From: a bacterium
GTDB lineage: Bacteria > Patescibacteriota > Minisyncoccia > UBA6257 > 1-14-0-10-44-23
Length of the DNA stretch: 7,852 bases
Assembly (NCBI GenBank): GCA_030699515.1
Contig: JAUYME010000018.1
Coordinates: 1-7,852 of the forward strand
Direction: 5' to 3'
Part shown: positions 1 through 5,658 of the stretch, piece by piece
Layout of the letters: each line of letters opens with the position of its first letter
Position numbering within the stretch: position 1 is the first letter of the stretch
Position numbers and translations under genes: made by a program
Notes under the pieces: model-generated
Seen by the model: only the letters and a program-made list of their open reading frames with translations
What the model was told of the DNA's origin: nothing
Database searches by the model: none

Positions 1-867
1 CTGATTACTCCGACACCGGCTGGGACCAAGGATTGTTATGACTTTACGCACTTTGGTGAGAATTCCGAGCTTATTTATGAAAGTTGTATGCTTGGCTGGC
101 ATTCGCGCGTGCGATTTAGCTGGTTTATCACCATCCAGGGAATGGAAATTGATTATTCTATGGGAGTAATAGGCAGTAAGAACATGTTTGGCTGTGTGGG
201 CATGCAGAAAAAGCAATACTGCATTTTAAACAAGCAATATTCTAAAGAAGAATACGAAGCTTTGCGAAATCAGATCATCAAGCAGATGAACGATCTGCCT
301 TACGTGGATAAACAAGGAAGAGTTTATAAATATGGCGAGTTCTTTCCGATTGAAGCAAGCCCCTATGCCTACAATGAGACCACGGCTCAGCTCTACTTTC
401 CACTTGAACAAACAGAAATCAAAAATCATGGATATACATGGAGAGATCCGGCAGAGCGCGGCTATACCATCACTAAAAAGGGAAGTGAACTGTCGGATAG
501 CTTTGAGTTTTCTGATGCAGTAAAAAATGAGACTGTTGGTTGTCTGCATGAGGGGGCTTGTGGACACGGATGCTCAAAAGCTTTTCGGTTTGTGCCGGCA
601 GAACTGGCTTTCTATCGCCAGTTTAAACTTCCCTTGCCCAGGCTTTGCTCTAACTGTCGTCATGTATCAAGGGTGCAAATGACTAATCTGCCTCGGCTTT
701 GGAAGAGAGCGTGTGCGTGTGGGGGCATAAAATCTGGCGCATACTCAAACGTTGGCAAGCATTTTCATGGGGAACAAAAATGCCCCAATGAATTTGAAAC
801 TTCCTATGCCCCCGACCGGCCAGAGATTGTGTATTGTGAAAGCTGCTACAATTCTGAAGTTGTATGA
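1..867 (+). CDS. Partial cysteine-rich zinc-ribbon protein, C-terminal part
   Basis: The frame is open from base 1 to a TGA at 865-867, so the gene starts before the window; an internal ATG at 88 is not a convincing start because upstream codons read as normal protein. Numbering window codons, cysteines cluster at 181, 187 and 191, at 216 and 219 (CSNC), at 238 and 240, at 261, and at 279 and 282 (CESC), which suggests two or more zinc sites. The stretch around codons 66-79 (FGCVGMQKKQYCILNKQYSK) and the YGEFFP / SPYAYNETTAQ segments resemble a conserved hypothetical family I associate with Patescibacteria; I know no proven function. The last ribbon ends in a PDRPEIVYCESCY pattern similar to one in the second ATPase downstream. 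No membrane segment is visible. Function is not assigned; nucleic-acid or protein binding by the zinc ribbons is only inference. Confidence 0.85.
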   Translation: MITPTPAGTKDCYDFTHFGENSELIYESCMLGWHSRVRFSWFITIQGMEIDYSMGVIGSKNMFGCVGMQKKQYCILNKQYSKEEYEALRNQIIKQMNDLPYVDKQGRVYKYGEFFPIEASPYAYNETTAQLYFPLEQTEIKNHGYTWRDPAERGYTITKKGSELSDSFEFSDAVKNETVGCLHEGACGHGCSKAFRFVPAELAFYRQFKLPLPRLCSNCRHVSRVQMTNLPRLWKRACACGGIKSGAYSNVGKHFHGEQKCPNEFETSYAPDRPEIVYCESCYNSEVV

Positions 868-879
868 TTAGAGCAACTT

Positions 880-904
880 TCATCCTGAGCTTGTCGAAGG
901 GTGA
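880..904. repeat. Imperfect palindrome, CTTCGAC/GCTCAG-type dispersed element, copy 1
   Basis: TCATCCT (880-886) pairs with AGGGTGA (898-904) with one G-T wobble around TGAGCTTGTCGA. Read on the minus strand the core is CCCTTCGACAAGCTCAGG, nearly identical to the element inside the second ATPase gene at 4354-4373. It begins 12 bases after the stop of the zinc-ribbon gene. No T-tract follows, so a classical terminator is not supported. Confidence 0.65.
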
Positions 905-906
905 GG

Positions 907-921
907 CCTGCTATTAGCAGG
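907..921. repeat. Small perfect hairpin
   Basis: CCTGCT (907-912) and AGCAGG (916-921) form a 6-bp stem with an ATT loop, directly after the preceding palindrome. Its role is unknown; it is part of a chain of three inverted repeats between the zinc-ribbon gene and the first ATPase. Confidence 0.5.
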
Positions 922-927
922 AAGGAG

Positions 928-960
928 TTTAACGGCTCACACAGTGTGTGAGCCGTTAAA
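928..960. repeat. 33-bp palindrome with 15-bp perfect arms, possible operator or terminator
   Basis: Bases 928-942 are the exact reverse complement of 946-960, with a three-base AGT centre. The palindrome ends 5 bases before the -10 box of the first ATPase gene and covers the place where a -35 box would lie (about 943-948). This could be a regulator-binding site for that promoter, a hairpin ending the upstream transcript, or a mobile repeat. No run of T follows on the plus strand. Confidence 0.7.
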
Positions 961-962
961 AG

Positions 963-971
963 TGTTAAAAT
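963..971 (+). promoter_or_regulatory. Extended -10 promoter for the first ATPase gene
   Basis: TGTTAAAAT matches the extended -10 form TGnTATAAT with one mismatch in the hexamer. Only 6 bases separate it from the ATG at 978, so transcription would start at or next to the start codon. No Shine-Dalgarno sequence lies between, consistent with a leaderless message. Confidence 0.45.
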
Positions 972-977
972 ATTCCT

Positions 978-2414
978 ATGGCTCGTAGTAGAGTTCAGAT
1001 AATTAAATATGCGCCTCCGCCTCCGGATCTTCCAATCATTGGCTCTGATGAAACGAAGAATATTTCTTTTATTGGGCGCACAAACTATGTAGTTGCTCTG
1101 GAGGAGAAGCGCTTTGTTTTTGGTATTAAGCGAGACGATAGGCGCCGACACCTATATATTGTTGGAAAGAGTGGAGTAGGAAAAAGTAAAGGTTTAGAGC
1201 TTTTAATTCGCCAAGACGTAGCTTTCAAACAAGGGCTTTGTTTAATTGACCCTCACGGAGACGTAATTGAAGATATTTTAAAGTTTATTCCGGAAAATAG
1301 AATTGATGATGTTTGCATCATTGATCCAAGTGATAGCGAATACCCCTCTTCTTTCAACCCTTTGGCAAATGTTGATCCCGGCTTTAAACACCAGCTAACA
1401 CAAGGGTTGATTGAAGTACTAGAAAAGCAGTTTGGTGCCAACTGGACCCCGCGACTAGAGCACGTATTTCGTTTTACCACTTTGGCGCTTTTGGATTATC
1501 CGCACGCAACAATGAGGGGAATGATTTCTATGCTTACAGACAGAAACTATAGGCAAAAGGTAATTGAGTATATTGAGGACGACATGGTAAAGCGTTTCTG
1601 GGCAATTGAATTTGCCGATTGGAGCGAGAAGTTTGATACAGACGCCATTATTCCTTTGGTAAACAAGCTGGGGCAGTTTCTTTCCGACCCGATGCTAAGA
1701 AATATTTTTGGACAGAAGGAAAACAAAATAGATTTGGAACAGCTGATGAACGATCAAAAAATCGTGCTCATCAACATTGCAAAAGGAAAATTGGGAGAAG
1801 AAAACGCAAGTTTTTTTGGAGCAATGTTTTTAACCAAAATTAAACAGGCGGGAATGCAGAGGGCAAGGCTTCCCGAAAAAGAGCGTACGGATTTTTACTT
1901 ATACGTGGACGAGTTTCACAACGTTGTTACCGATACATTTGAAAACTTGCTTTCTGAAGCTAGGAAGTATGGAATTTGCCTAACGGTGGCGCACCAGTAT
2001 ATGGGCCAGCTTTCTCCGAAAGTTCTCTCTGCTGTGCTTGGAAACACTGCAAGCATGATATCTTTTCGTGTGGGTGGTGCGGATGCGGAAATATTAGAAA
2101 ATGAATTTGCGCCAACTTTTAAAATTAAAGACTTGATTAACTTGGGCAAGCGGGAGTTTTATATAAAAATGACAATTGACGGGGAAAGCTACGACCCGTT
2201 TTCTGCGGAAACACTTTTTGTGCACGAGCCAACGCACGCGAGCTTGCGCGATAAAATTATTGAACATAGTAGGCAAAAATACGCCATTCCGGCCGATGCG
2301 GCGAAGAAGTTGATTGATGAGGAGGAGGCTACTATTATTCGATCTGCCAGCGAAAAAGCAATTATTACCGGAAAGAAAGTAGAGGTGGAGGAAAATCCGG
2401 AGCCGCTCATTTAG
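978..2414 (+). CDS. VirD4/TraG-like P-loop ATPase (DNA-transfer coupling type), paralog 1
   Basis: A 478-residue soluble ATPase. Visible motifs are Walker A GKSGVGKS (63-70), the DPHGD strand (91-95), Walker B FYLYVDE with catalytic Glu312 (306-312), SEARKYG (326-332) and a C-terminal AHQ motif (338-340), as in the TraG/TrwB/VirD4-HerA superfamily with a TraM-recognition-like region. Such proteins are hexameric motors at conjugative, competence or type IV secretion machines. No transmembrane helix precedes the ATPase domain, unlike classical VirD4, so it would act in the cytosol or be recruited to the membrane by a partner. The start at 978 is firm because TAA at 966-968 closes the frame upstream. 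The stop TAG (2412-2414) lies inside a long hairpin. A close paralog follows 196 bases downstream. The superfamily call is confident; the substrate (DNA or protein) is unknown. Confidence 0.9.
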   Translation: MARSRVQIIKYAPPPPDLPIIGSDETKNISFIGRTNYVVALEEKRFVFGIKRDDRRRHLYIVGKSGVGKSKGLELLIRQDVAFKQGLCLIDPHGDVIEDILKFIPENRIDDVCIIDPSDSEYPSSFNPLANVDPGFKHQLTQGLIEVLEKQFGANWTPRLEHVFRFTTLALLDYPHATMRGMISMLTDRNYRQKVIEYIEDDMVKRFWAIEFADWSEKFDTDAIIPLVNKLGQFLSDPMLRNIFGQKENKIDLEQLMNDQKIVLINIAKGKLGEENASFFGAMFLTKIKQAGMQRARLPEKERTDFYLYVDEFHNVVTDTFENLLSEARKYGICLTVAHQYMGQLSPKVLSAVLGNTASMISFRVGGADAEILENEFAPTFKIKDLINLGKREFYIKMTIDGESYDPFSAETLFVHEPTHASLRDKIIEHSRQKYAIPADAAKKLIDEEEATIIRSASEKAIITGKKVEVEENPEPLI

Positions 2415-2443
2415 AGCCAGCTCTAAATGAGCGGCTCCGGATT
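2394..2443. repeat. Perfect 23-bp hairpin spanning the stop codon of the first ATPase gene
   Basis: Bases 2394-2416 are the exact reverse complement of 2421-2443, with a CCAG loop at 2417-2420. The left arm encodes the last six residues of the ATPase and its TAG stop. It may act as a terminator or mRNA 3'-end stabiliser, although no T-tract follows. The exactness and the overlap with coding sequence suggest a recently inserted or duplicated palindrome. Confidence 0.85.
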
Positions 2444-2493
2444 GTTGTAAACGTAATAGCGTTGTAGCGTTATAGGCGCAGAAAACCACAAAA

Positions 2494-2558
2494 TCGGAAG
2501 TCCGACTTCCGACGACTTTAGTCTTCCGACGACTTTACTCCCCTTAAACTAAGGGGAG
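2494..2558. repeat. Composite intergenic repeat: hairpin, 17-bp tandem pair, second hairpin
   Basis: TCGGAAGT (2494-2501) and ACTTCCGA (2505-2512) form an 8-bp stem. CTTCCGACGACTTTA is repeated at 2506-2520 and 2523-2537, a period of 17. CTCCCCTT (2538-2545) pairs with AAGGGGAG (2551-2558) across AAACT. A GGGGG run then leads to the promoter of the second ATPase. Bases 2444-2477 just before also look like a degenerate GTTGTA/GCGTTATAGG repeat. No gene is visible in 2415-2610. Confidence 0.65.
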
Positions 2559-2589
2559 GGGGAAAGACGTAGGAAAAGATTGACGGGCT

Positions 2590-2598
2590 TGTTATACT
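2590..2598 (+). promoter_or_regulatory. Extended -10 promoter for the second ATPase gene
   Basis: TGTTATACT fits TGnTATAAT with one mismatch in the hexamer. It ends 12 bases before the ATG at 2611, giving a leader of only about six bases. No Shine-Dalgarno is present. A TTGACG at 2580-2585 is too close (7 bp) to act as its -35. Confidence 0.45.
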
Positions 2599-2610
2599 AA
2601 TGGTGTAGCG

Positions 2611-4590
2611 ATGCCAATTACCGATATAGATAGAGAAATACAGCATACTGGCCCAAAGCCGCCGCATGATAGCGATATGGTGTGTTTTGGGCGTACCAAT
2701 TTTCGTGGCGACAACAGGCTTTTTGGCATAAAGCGCAAAGACAGGCGCCAGCACATGTACGTAATTGGAAAGACCGGTACGGGCAAGTCTTCCATGCTTC
2801 ACAACATTATTATTCAGGACATCATGAATAATGAAGGTATTTGTGTTGTGGATCCTCATGGAGAGTTGATTGAGGACATTTTGGGAATGATCCCGCGCTC
2901 TCGCAAGGAGGATGTAATTTACTTTAATCCCGCGGACATGGATTATCACGTTGGTTTTAATCCGCTGGAGCTTCCGGATCCAAGATATAAACACCTTGTG
3001 GCATCCGGGCTAATGGGAATTTTCACGAAGATTTGGGCCAATGTTTGGTCTGCCAGAATGGAATATATTTTGAACAATGCAATTTTGGCGCTTTTGGATA
3101 CTCCGGGCACTACGCTTTTGGGAGCTTCCCGTATTTTGGTGGACAAAGACTATCGTCAGAGAATAATTGATAATGTGGAGGATCCGGTAGTTAAAGCATT
3201 TTGGATAAATGAATACGAGGAGTGGCAGGATAAATTTAGAAACGAGGCCATTGCGCCGATTCAAAACAAGATAGGTCAGTTCCTTTCCACTGCTTTGGTG
3301 CGAAATATTGTGGGGCAAAGCAAAAGCACAATAGATATCTTTAAGCTGATGAACGAGAAGAAGATATTTTTGGTAAACGTATCTAAGGGACGTATCGGAG
3401 AAGATAATTCTCGCCTTCTTGGCGCTATGATCATTACAAAAATTCAGCTGGCTGCCATGGAAAGGGTGCGTATTAAGGAAAACGAGCGTGAAGATTTTTA
3501 TCTTTACGTGGATGAGTTTCAAAACTTTGCCACAGATTCTTTTGCATCCGTGCTTTCTGAAGCTAGAAAATACAGGTTAAATTTGATTATCGCTCACCAG
3601 TATGTCGGGCAACTTGTTGATGATCAATCTACGAAAGTGCGTGATGCGGTGTTTGGAAACACCGGCACGATTATCACTTTTAGAGTTGGTGCTTCTGATG
3701 CGGAATTTTTGGAGCCGGAGTTTACTCCGGAATTTGAAATCCAAGATATTGTTAACTTGCCAAACTACAGTGTTTATATTCGTCTGATGGTAGATGGACT
3801 GACGACAAGACCTTTTTCTGCATCAACCATTGCGCCATTTATGCACTGTGATGATGCGGTGCCTGAAGACGAGCTGGTTGCGACTTCCAGGGATAAATAT
3901 GGTCAACCCAAAGCCAAAGTTGAGGCCGATATTAAGAGGTGGGCAAGCGGAAACGGTTTTGAAGATATTGAGGAAATTGAAAGCGGGAAAGCAAGGATTA
4001 TTAATGGCGATCCCGGGGATGTCACGGTAGATGGAAAGAAGAAGCTTAGCGGAGATGATAGGTTTAGTATGCCTTGCGATGTGCCAGGTTGTGGAAAAAC
4101 CGCCAAGCTTCCATTTAAGCCGGACCCGAACAAGCCTGTTTATTGCAGTGATTGTTTTGAAAAGCTACAGAACAACGAAATTGAGCCGGTCAAGATTTTA
4201 CGTCAAGCAAGCGAAGATAAGAATGCGAAAGCTCAAGCGGAGTTGGCAATGATTGGTATTGAGTTTAGGAAAGAAGAAGTTGCGCCTGCAAAGCAAAGGG
4301 GTAAACGAAAGAGGGGGAAGAGGAAGAGAAGACAGGATGTAGGAAGTAGGGTGCCCTTCGACAACGCTCAGGGTAAACAGGATGTAGAGGGAAAAACTGA
4401 AGGCAAAGGAGAGGCGAAAGAGGTGTCACTTGGAGATTTGGCAAACAAAAAAGAGGATGTACTTCGACGGAGCTCAGCACAGGTAGGAAGTAGGAATCAG
4501 GATGTAGGGCGGGAAGAGGAAAGCCAAAAACCAGCAGATAGTGCTGGTAAAGATAAAGAGGATTTGAAGAATATCTTAGGAATAGAGTAA
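2611..4590 (+). CDS. VirD4/TraG-like P-loop ATPase with C-terminal zinc ribbon, paralog 2
   Basis: A 659-residue protein clearly related along its first ~430 residues to the preceding gene. Walker A is GKTGTGKS (53-60), DPHGE is at 81-85, Walker B FYLYVDE ends at Glu302, SEARKYR is at 316-322 and AHQ at 328-330. Unlike its neighbour it continues with a zinc ribbon (Cys489, Cys494, Cys512, Cys515; CX4C-X17-CX2C, with PFKPDPNKPVYCSDC between and around), then a very basic patch at 561-575 (KQRGKRKRGKRKRRQ) and a low-complexity tail holding an EVSLGDLANKK segment. The tail has QDVGSR-like repeats encoded by DNA minisatellite. It is probably a hexameric motor for DNA or protein translocation; the ribbon and basic patch could bind nucleic acid or a partner. 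No transmembrane helix is seen. The tandem paralogs may form one mixed machine or two specialised ones, which sequence alone cannot decide. Confidence 0.9.
   Translation: MPITDIDREIQHTGPKPPHDSDMVCFGRTNFRGDNRLFGIKRKDRRQHMYVIGKTGTGKSSMLHNIIIQDIMNNEGICVVDPHGELIEDILGMIPRSRKEDVIYFNPADMDYHVGFNPLELPDPRYKHLVASGLMGIFTKIWANVWSARMEYILNNAILALLDTPGTTLLGASRILVDKDYRQRIIDNVEDPVVKAFWINEYEEWQDKFRNEAIAPIQNKIGQFLSTALVRNIVGQSKSTIDIFKLMNEKKIFLVNVSKGRIGEDNSRLLGAMIITKIQLAAMERVRIKENEREDFYLYVDEFQNFATDSFASVLSEARKYRLNLIIAHQYVGQLVDDQSTKVRDAVFGNTGTIITFRVGASDAEFLEPEFTPEFEIQDIVNLPNYSVYIRLMVDGLTTRPFSASTIAPFMHCDDAVPEDELVATSRDKYGQPKAKVEADIKRWASGNGFEDIEEIESGKARIINGDPGDVTVDGKKKLSGDDRFSMPCDVPGCGKTAKLPFKPDPNKPVYCSDCFEKLQNNEIEPVKILRQASEDKNAKAQAELAMIGIEFRKEEVAPAKQRGKRKRGKRKRRQDVGSRVPFDNAQGKQDVEGKTEGKGEAKEVSLGDLANKKEDVLRRSSAQVGSRNQDVGREEESQKPADSAGKDKEDLKNILGIE
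4333..4510. repeat. Minisatellite and two CTTCGAC/GCTCAG elements inside the ATPase tail
   Basis: GGATGTAG-type units occur at 4333-4351, 4378-4390, 4453-4460, 4481-4496 and 4499-4510. Between them lie CCCTTCGACAACGCTCAGGG (4354-4373, element copy 2) and ACTTCGACGGAGCTCAGCAC (4461-4480, copy 3). The two elements are read in different frames (VPFDNAQG and VLRRSSAQ) and neither breaks the reading frame. The same GGATGTAGGA units reappear outside genes near 4758-4773 on the other strand. Confidence 0.75.
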
Positions 4591-4593
4591 GCA

Positions 4594-4620
4594 GGCAATA
4601 GGCACTGGGCAATAGGAAAT
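4594..4620. repeat. GGCAATAGG minisatellite after the second ATPase
   Basis: GGCAATAGGCACTGGGCAATAGG starts three bases after the stop codon. The same unit appears in-frame inside mnmA at 7327-7357. Between it and the hairpin at 4639 lies a short A-rich stretch with no visible signal. Confidence 0.6.
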
Positions 4621-4638
4621 AGTAAGAAAAATAAAGCC

Positions 4639-4681
4639 ACCCACAACGCTGTTATGCCGGAGGCATAACAGCGTTGTGGGT
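4639..4681. terminator. Perfect 20-bp hairpin between convergent genes, possible bidirectional terminator
   Basis: Bases 4639-4658 are the exact reverse complement of 4662-4681, with a GGA loop. It sits between two genes that converge, where a two-way terminator or transcript-end stabiliser would be useful. No T-tract follows on either strand, so intrinsic termination by the classical route is uncertain. Confidence 0.5.
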
Positions 4682-4694
4682 ATTGGCGTTGCGA

Positions 4695-4773
4695 ACTCCT
4701 AACTCCTACATTCTACCTCCTGCCTTCTATAACCTATTCCCTATTACCTATAAACTAGCTCCTACATCCTATC
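4695..4773. repeat. TAGG-type minisatellite on the minus strand, running into the efp stop
   Basis: Read on the minus strand, this segment is a chain of AGGATGTAGGAG, AATAGGGAATAGG and TAGGAGTTAGGAG units. It is the inverted counterpart of the 4594-4620 array, so each convergent gene has the same repeat type downstream on its own sense strand. The array overlaps the last three codons and the TAG stop of efp (4762-4764). Confidence 0.65.
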
Positions 4774-5340
4774 TTTAGCTTTTTCTATGCGGGTGTCGTA
4801 CTCGCCGGTTTGGGTGTTTACACGGATGATATCACCAACATTTACGTGAAGGGGTACAGTTACTTTTGCACCGGTTTCAAGTTCTGCTACCTTGTCTCCA
4901 CCGCTGGCAGTATTTCCTTTTACGTTTGGCGGGGTGTCTTTAACTTTAAGCTCCATTTTGATTGGTACTTCTACGCCAATTGCTTCACCGTTAAATTTAA
5001 TCGCCTCTACTTCTGTATTGCCTTTAACAAATTGCATTTGAGCTCCAACAATTACTTCGTCAAGCTTGAACCTGTTGCTTGGATCATTAACATCACAGAA
5101 CCAAAATTCTCCTTTGTTGCTGTATAAGTATTTAATTGTCTCTTTCTCAATGTCGGCTTCTTCAAAACTTTCGTTCATATGAAAGTTGCGTTGGAGCACT
5201 TTGCCGGAAATTAGGCTTTTGATTTCGGTTTGCATCACCGGTTTTCGCTGTTGCTTGCGCAAAAAATCGGCACTAATTACCTGGTAGGGTTGGCCTTCAT
5301 AGATAAAGACTACTCCGGGTTTTAGGTCGTTGTATTTCAT
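4762..5340 (-). CDS. efp: Translation elongation factor P
   Basis: A 192-residue full-length EF-P, close to the usual 185-190. It binds between the P and E sites of the ribosome and relieves stalling on polyproline. The three-domain layout is visible: KOW-like N domain (LKPGVVFIYEGQPYQVI, 6-22), central OB domain, and the C-terminal signature with K150, G157, VPL (162-164) and G169, followed by NTQTGEYDTRI (175-185). The tip loop is unusual: RKQQRKPV (28-35) replaces the typical PGKG, and ungapped alignment with E. coli EF-P as I recall it places Gln31 at the normally modified lysine (K34). The C-terminus EKAKDRM and the TAG stop are partly encoded by a TAGG minisatellite. No Shine-Dalgarno precedes the ATG. 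The identity is secure; the modification state is unknown. Confidence 0.95.
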   Translation of the reverse strand: MKYNDLKPGVVFIYEGQPYQVISADFLRKQQRKPVMQTEIKSLISGKVLQRNFHMNESFEEADIEKETIKYLYSNKGEFWFCDVNDPSNRFKLDEVIVGAQMQFVKGNTEVEAIKFNGEAIGVEVPIKMELKVKDTPPNVKGNTASGGDKVAELETGAKVTVPLHVNVGDIIRVNTQTGEYDTRIEKAKDRM

Positions 5341-5529
5341 AGACTAGATAGTAGACATTAGACTATAGACGTTAGACAAAACTAAATGAGGAGATATTAG
5401 ACTATTAGACAATATATGTTAGATAATAGACAATAGACTATACCGAGCCAAGAAAAGAATCAAGATGAGGATTTTTGGAATTTGAATTTTTGTCTAAAAA
5501 TCTAAGATCTAACATCTAAAATCTAGAAT
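5341..5529. repeat. TTAGAC/TAGAT minisatellite with inverted arms upstream of efp
   Basis: The left arm (5341 to about 5443) repeats TAGAC units such as GTAGACATTAGACTATAGAC. The right arm (5492-5528) is a series of ATCTAA units, the reverse complement of the same TTAGAT theme. The 48-bp centre is AT-rich with no recognised gene. The left arm also holds the presumed efp promoter. Inverted arms could fold as a cruciform or long RNA hairpin. Apart from a doubtful 42-codon frame, I see no gene between 5341 and 5654. Confidence 0.7.
5348..5353 (-). promoter_or_regulatory. Candidate -10 box for efp
   Basis: TACTAT on the minus strand matches TATAAT at five of six positions and ends seven bases before the efp ATG, the same geometry as the box in front of the first ATPase gene. 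There is no matching -35. It lies within the minisatellite, so the match could be chance. Confidence 0.35.
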
Positions 5530-5658
5530 ATGAATCCCGAACGAAGCAATCTTGTGCATAAAACCATGTTTATCCTGAAATCATATTTATCAGCAAAAAG
5601 TCGCTATTTAACCAGCAAGCAACGGACGCACAAGTGCGTCCTGCTTCGTACGGGATGA
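5530..5658 (+). CDS. Doubtful 42-codon leader ORF overlapping the nucleotidyltransferase start
   Basis: ATG at 5530 opens a frame (MNPERSNLVHKTMFILKSYL...) that stops at TGA 5656-5658, overlapping the next ATG as ATGA. A TAAAAT box at 5517-5522 lies seven bases before this ATG, as at efp. The peptide is basic and unrecognised, and part of it is encoded by a palindrome. It could give translational coupling to the next gene, which has no ribosome binding site of its own, or it may be untranslated repeat DNA. Confidence 0.22.
   Translation: MNPERSNLVHKTMFILKSYLSAKSRYLTSKQRTHKCVLLRTG
5618..5645. repeat. Hairpin just upstream of the nucleotidyltransferase gene
   Basis: GGACGCAC (5624-5631) pairs exactly with GTGCGTCC (5634-5641) around AA. 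Outer AGCA (5618-5621) and TGCT (5642-5645) can extend it across a two-base bulge. It ends nine bases before the ATG at 5655 and would fold in the 5' leader, where it could limit ribosome access. Confidence 0.6.

Noticed and set aside
88..90. ATG at 88 as the start of the left-edge gene
   Set aside because: The frame is open and protein-like from base 1, with cysteines upstream, so the real start is outside the window.
2580..2598. TTGACG plus TATACT as a full sigma70 promoter
   Set aside because: The spacer is only 7 bp; the -10 is better explained as an extended -10.
4639..4681. Terminal inverted repeat of an insertion sequence
   Set aside because: The arms are only three bases apart, and no transposase or target duplication is present.
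4810..5127. A 105-codon plus-strand open frame opposite efp
   Set aside because: It is the shadow of efp, has no promoter or ribosome site, and its sequence has no family features, while the minus strand gives a full EF-P.
5341..5529. CRISPR array in the TAGAC-rich region
   Set aside because: Units are 5-7 bp and degenerate with no regular repeat-spacer pattern and no cas genes.
5634..5654. GTG at 5634 as the nucleotidyltransferase start
   Set aside because: It would add MRPASYG, encoded by the arm of a hairpin, before the usual MKAVILAAG start of the family.
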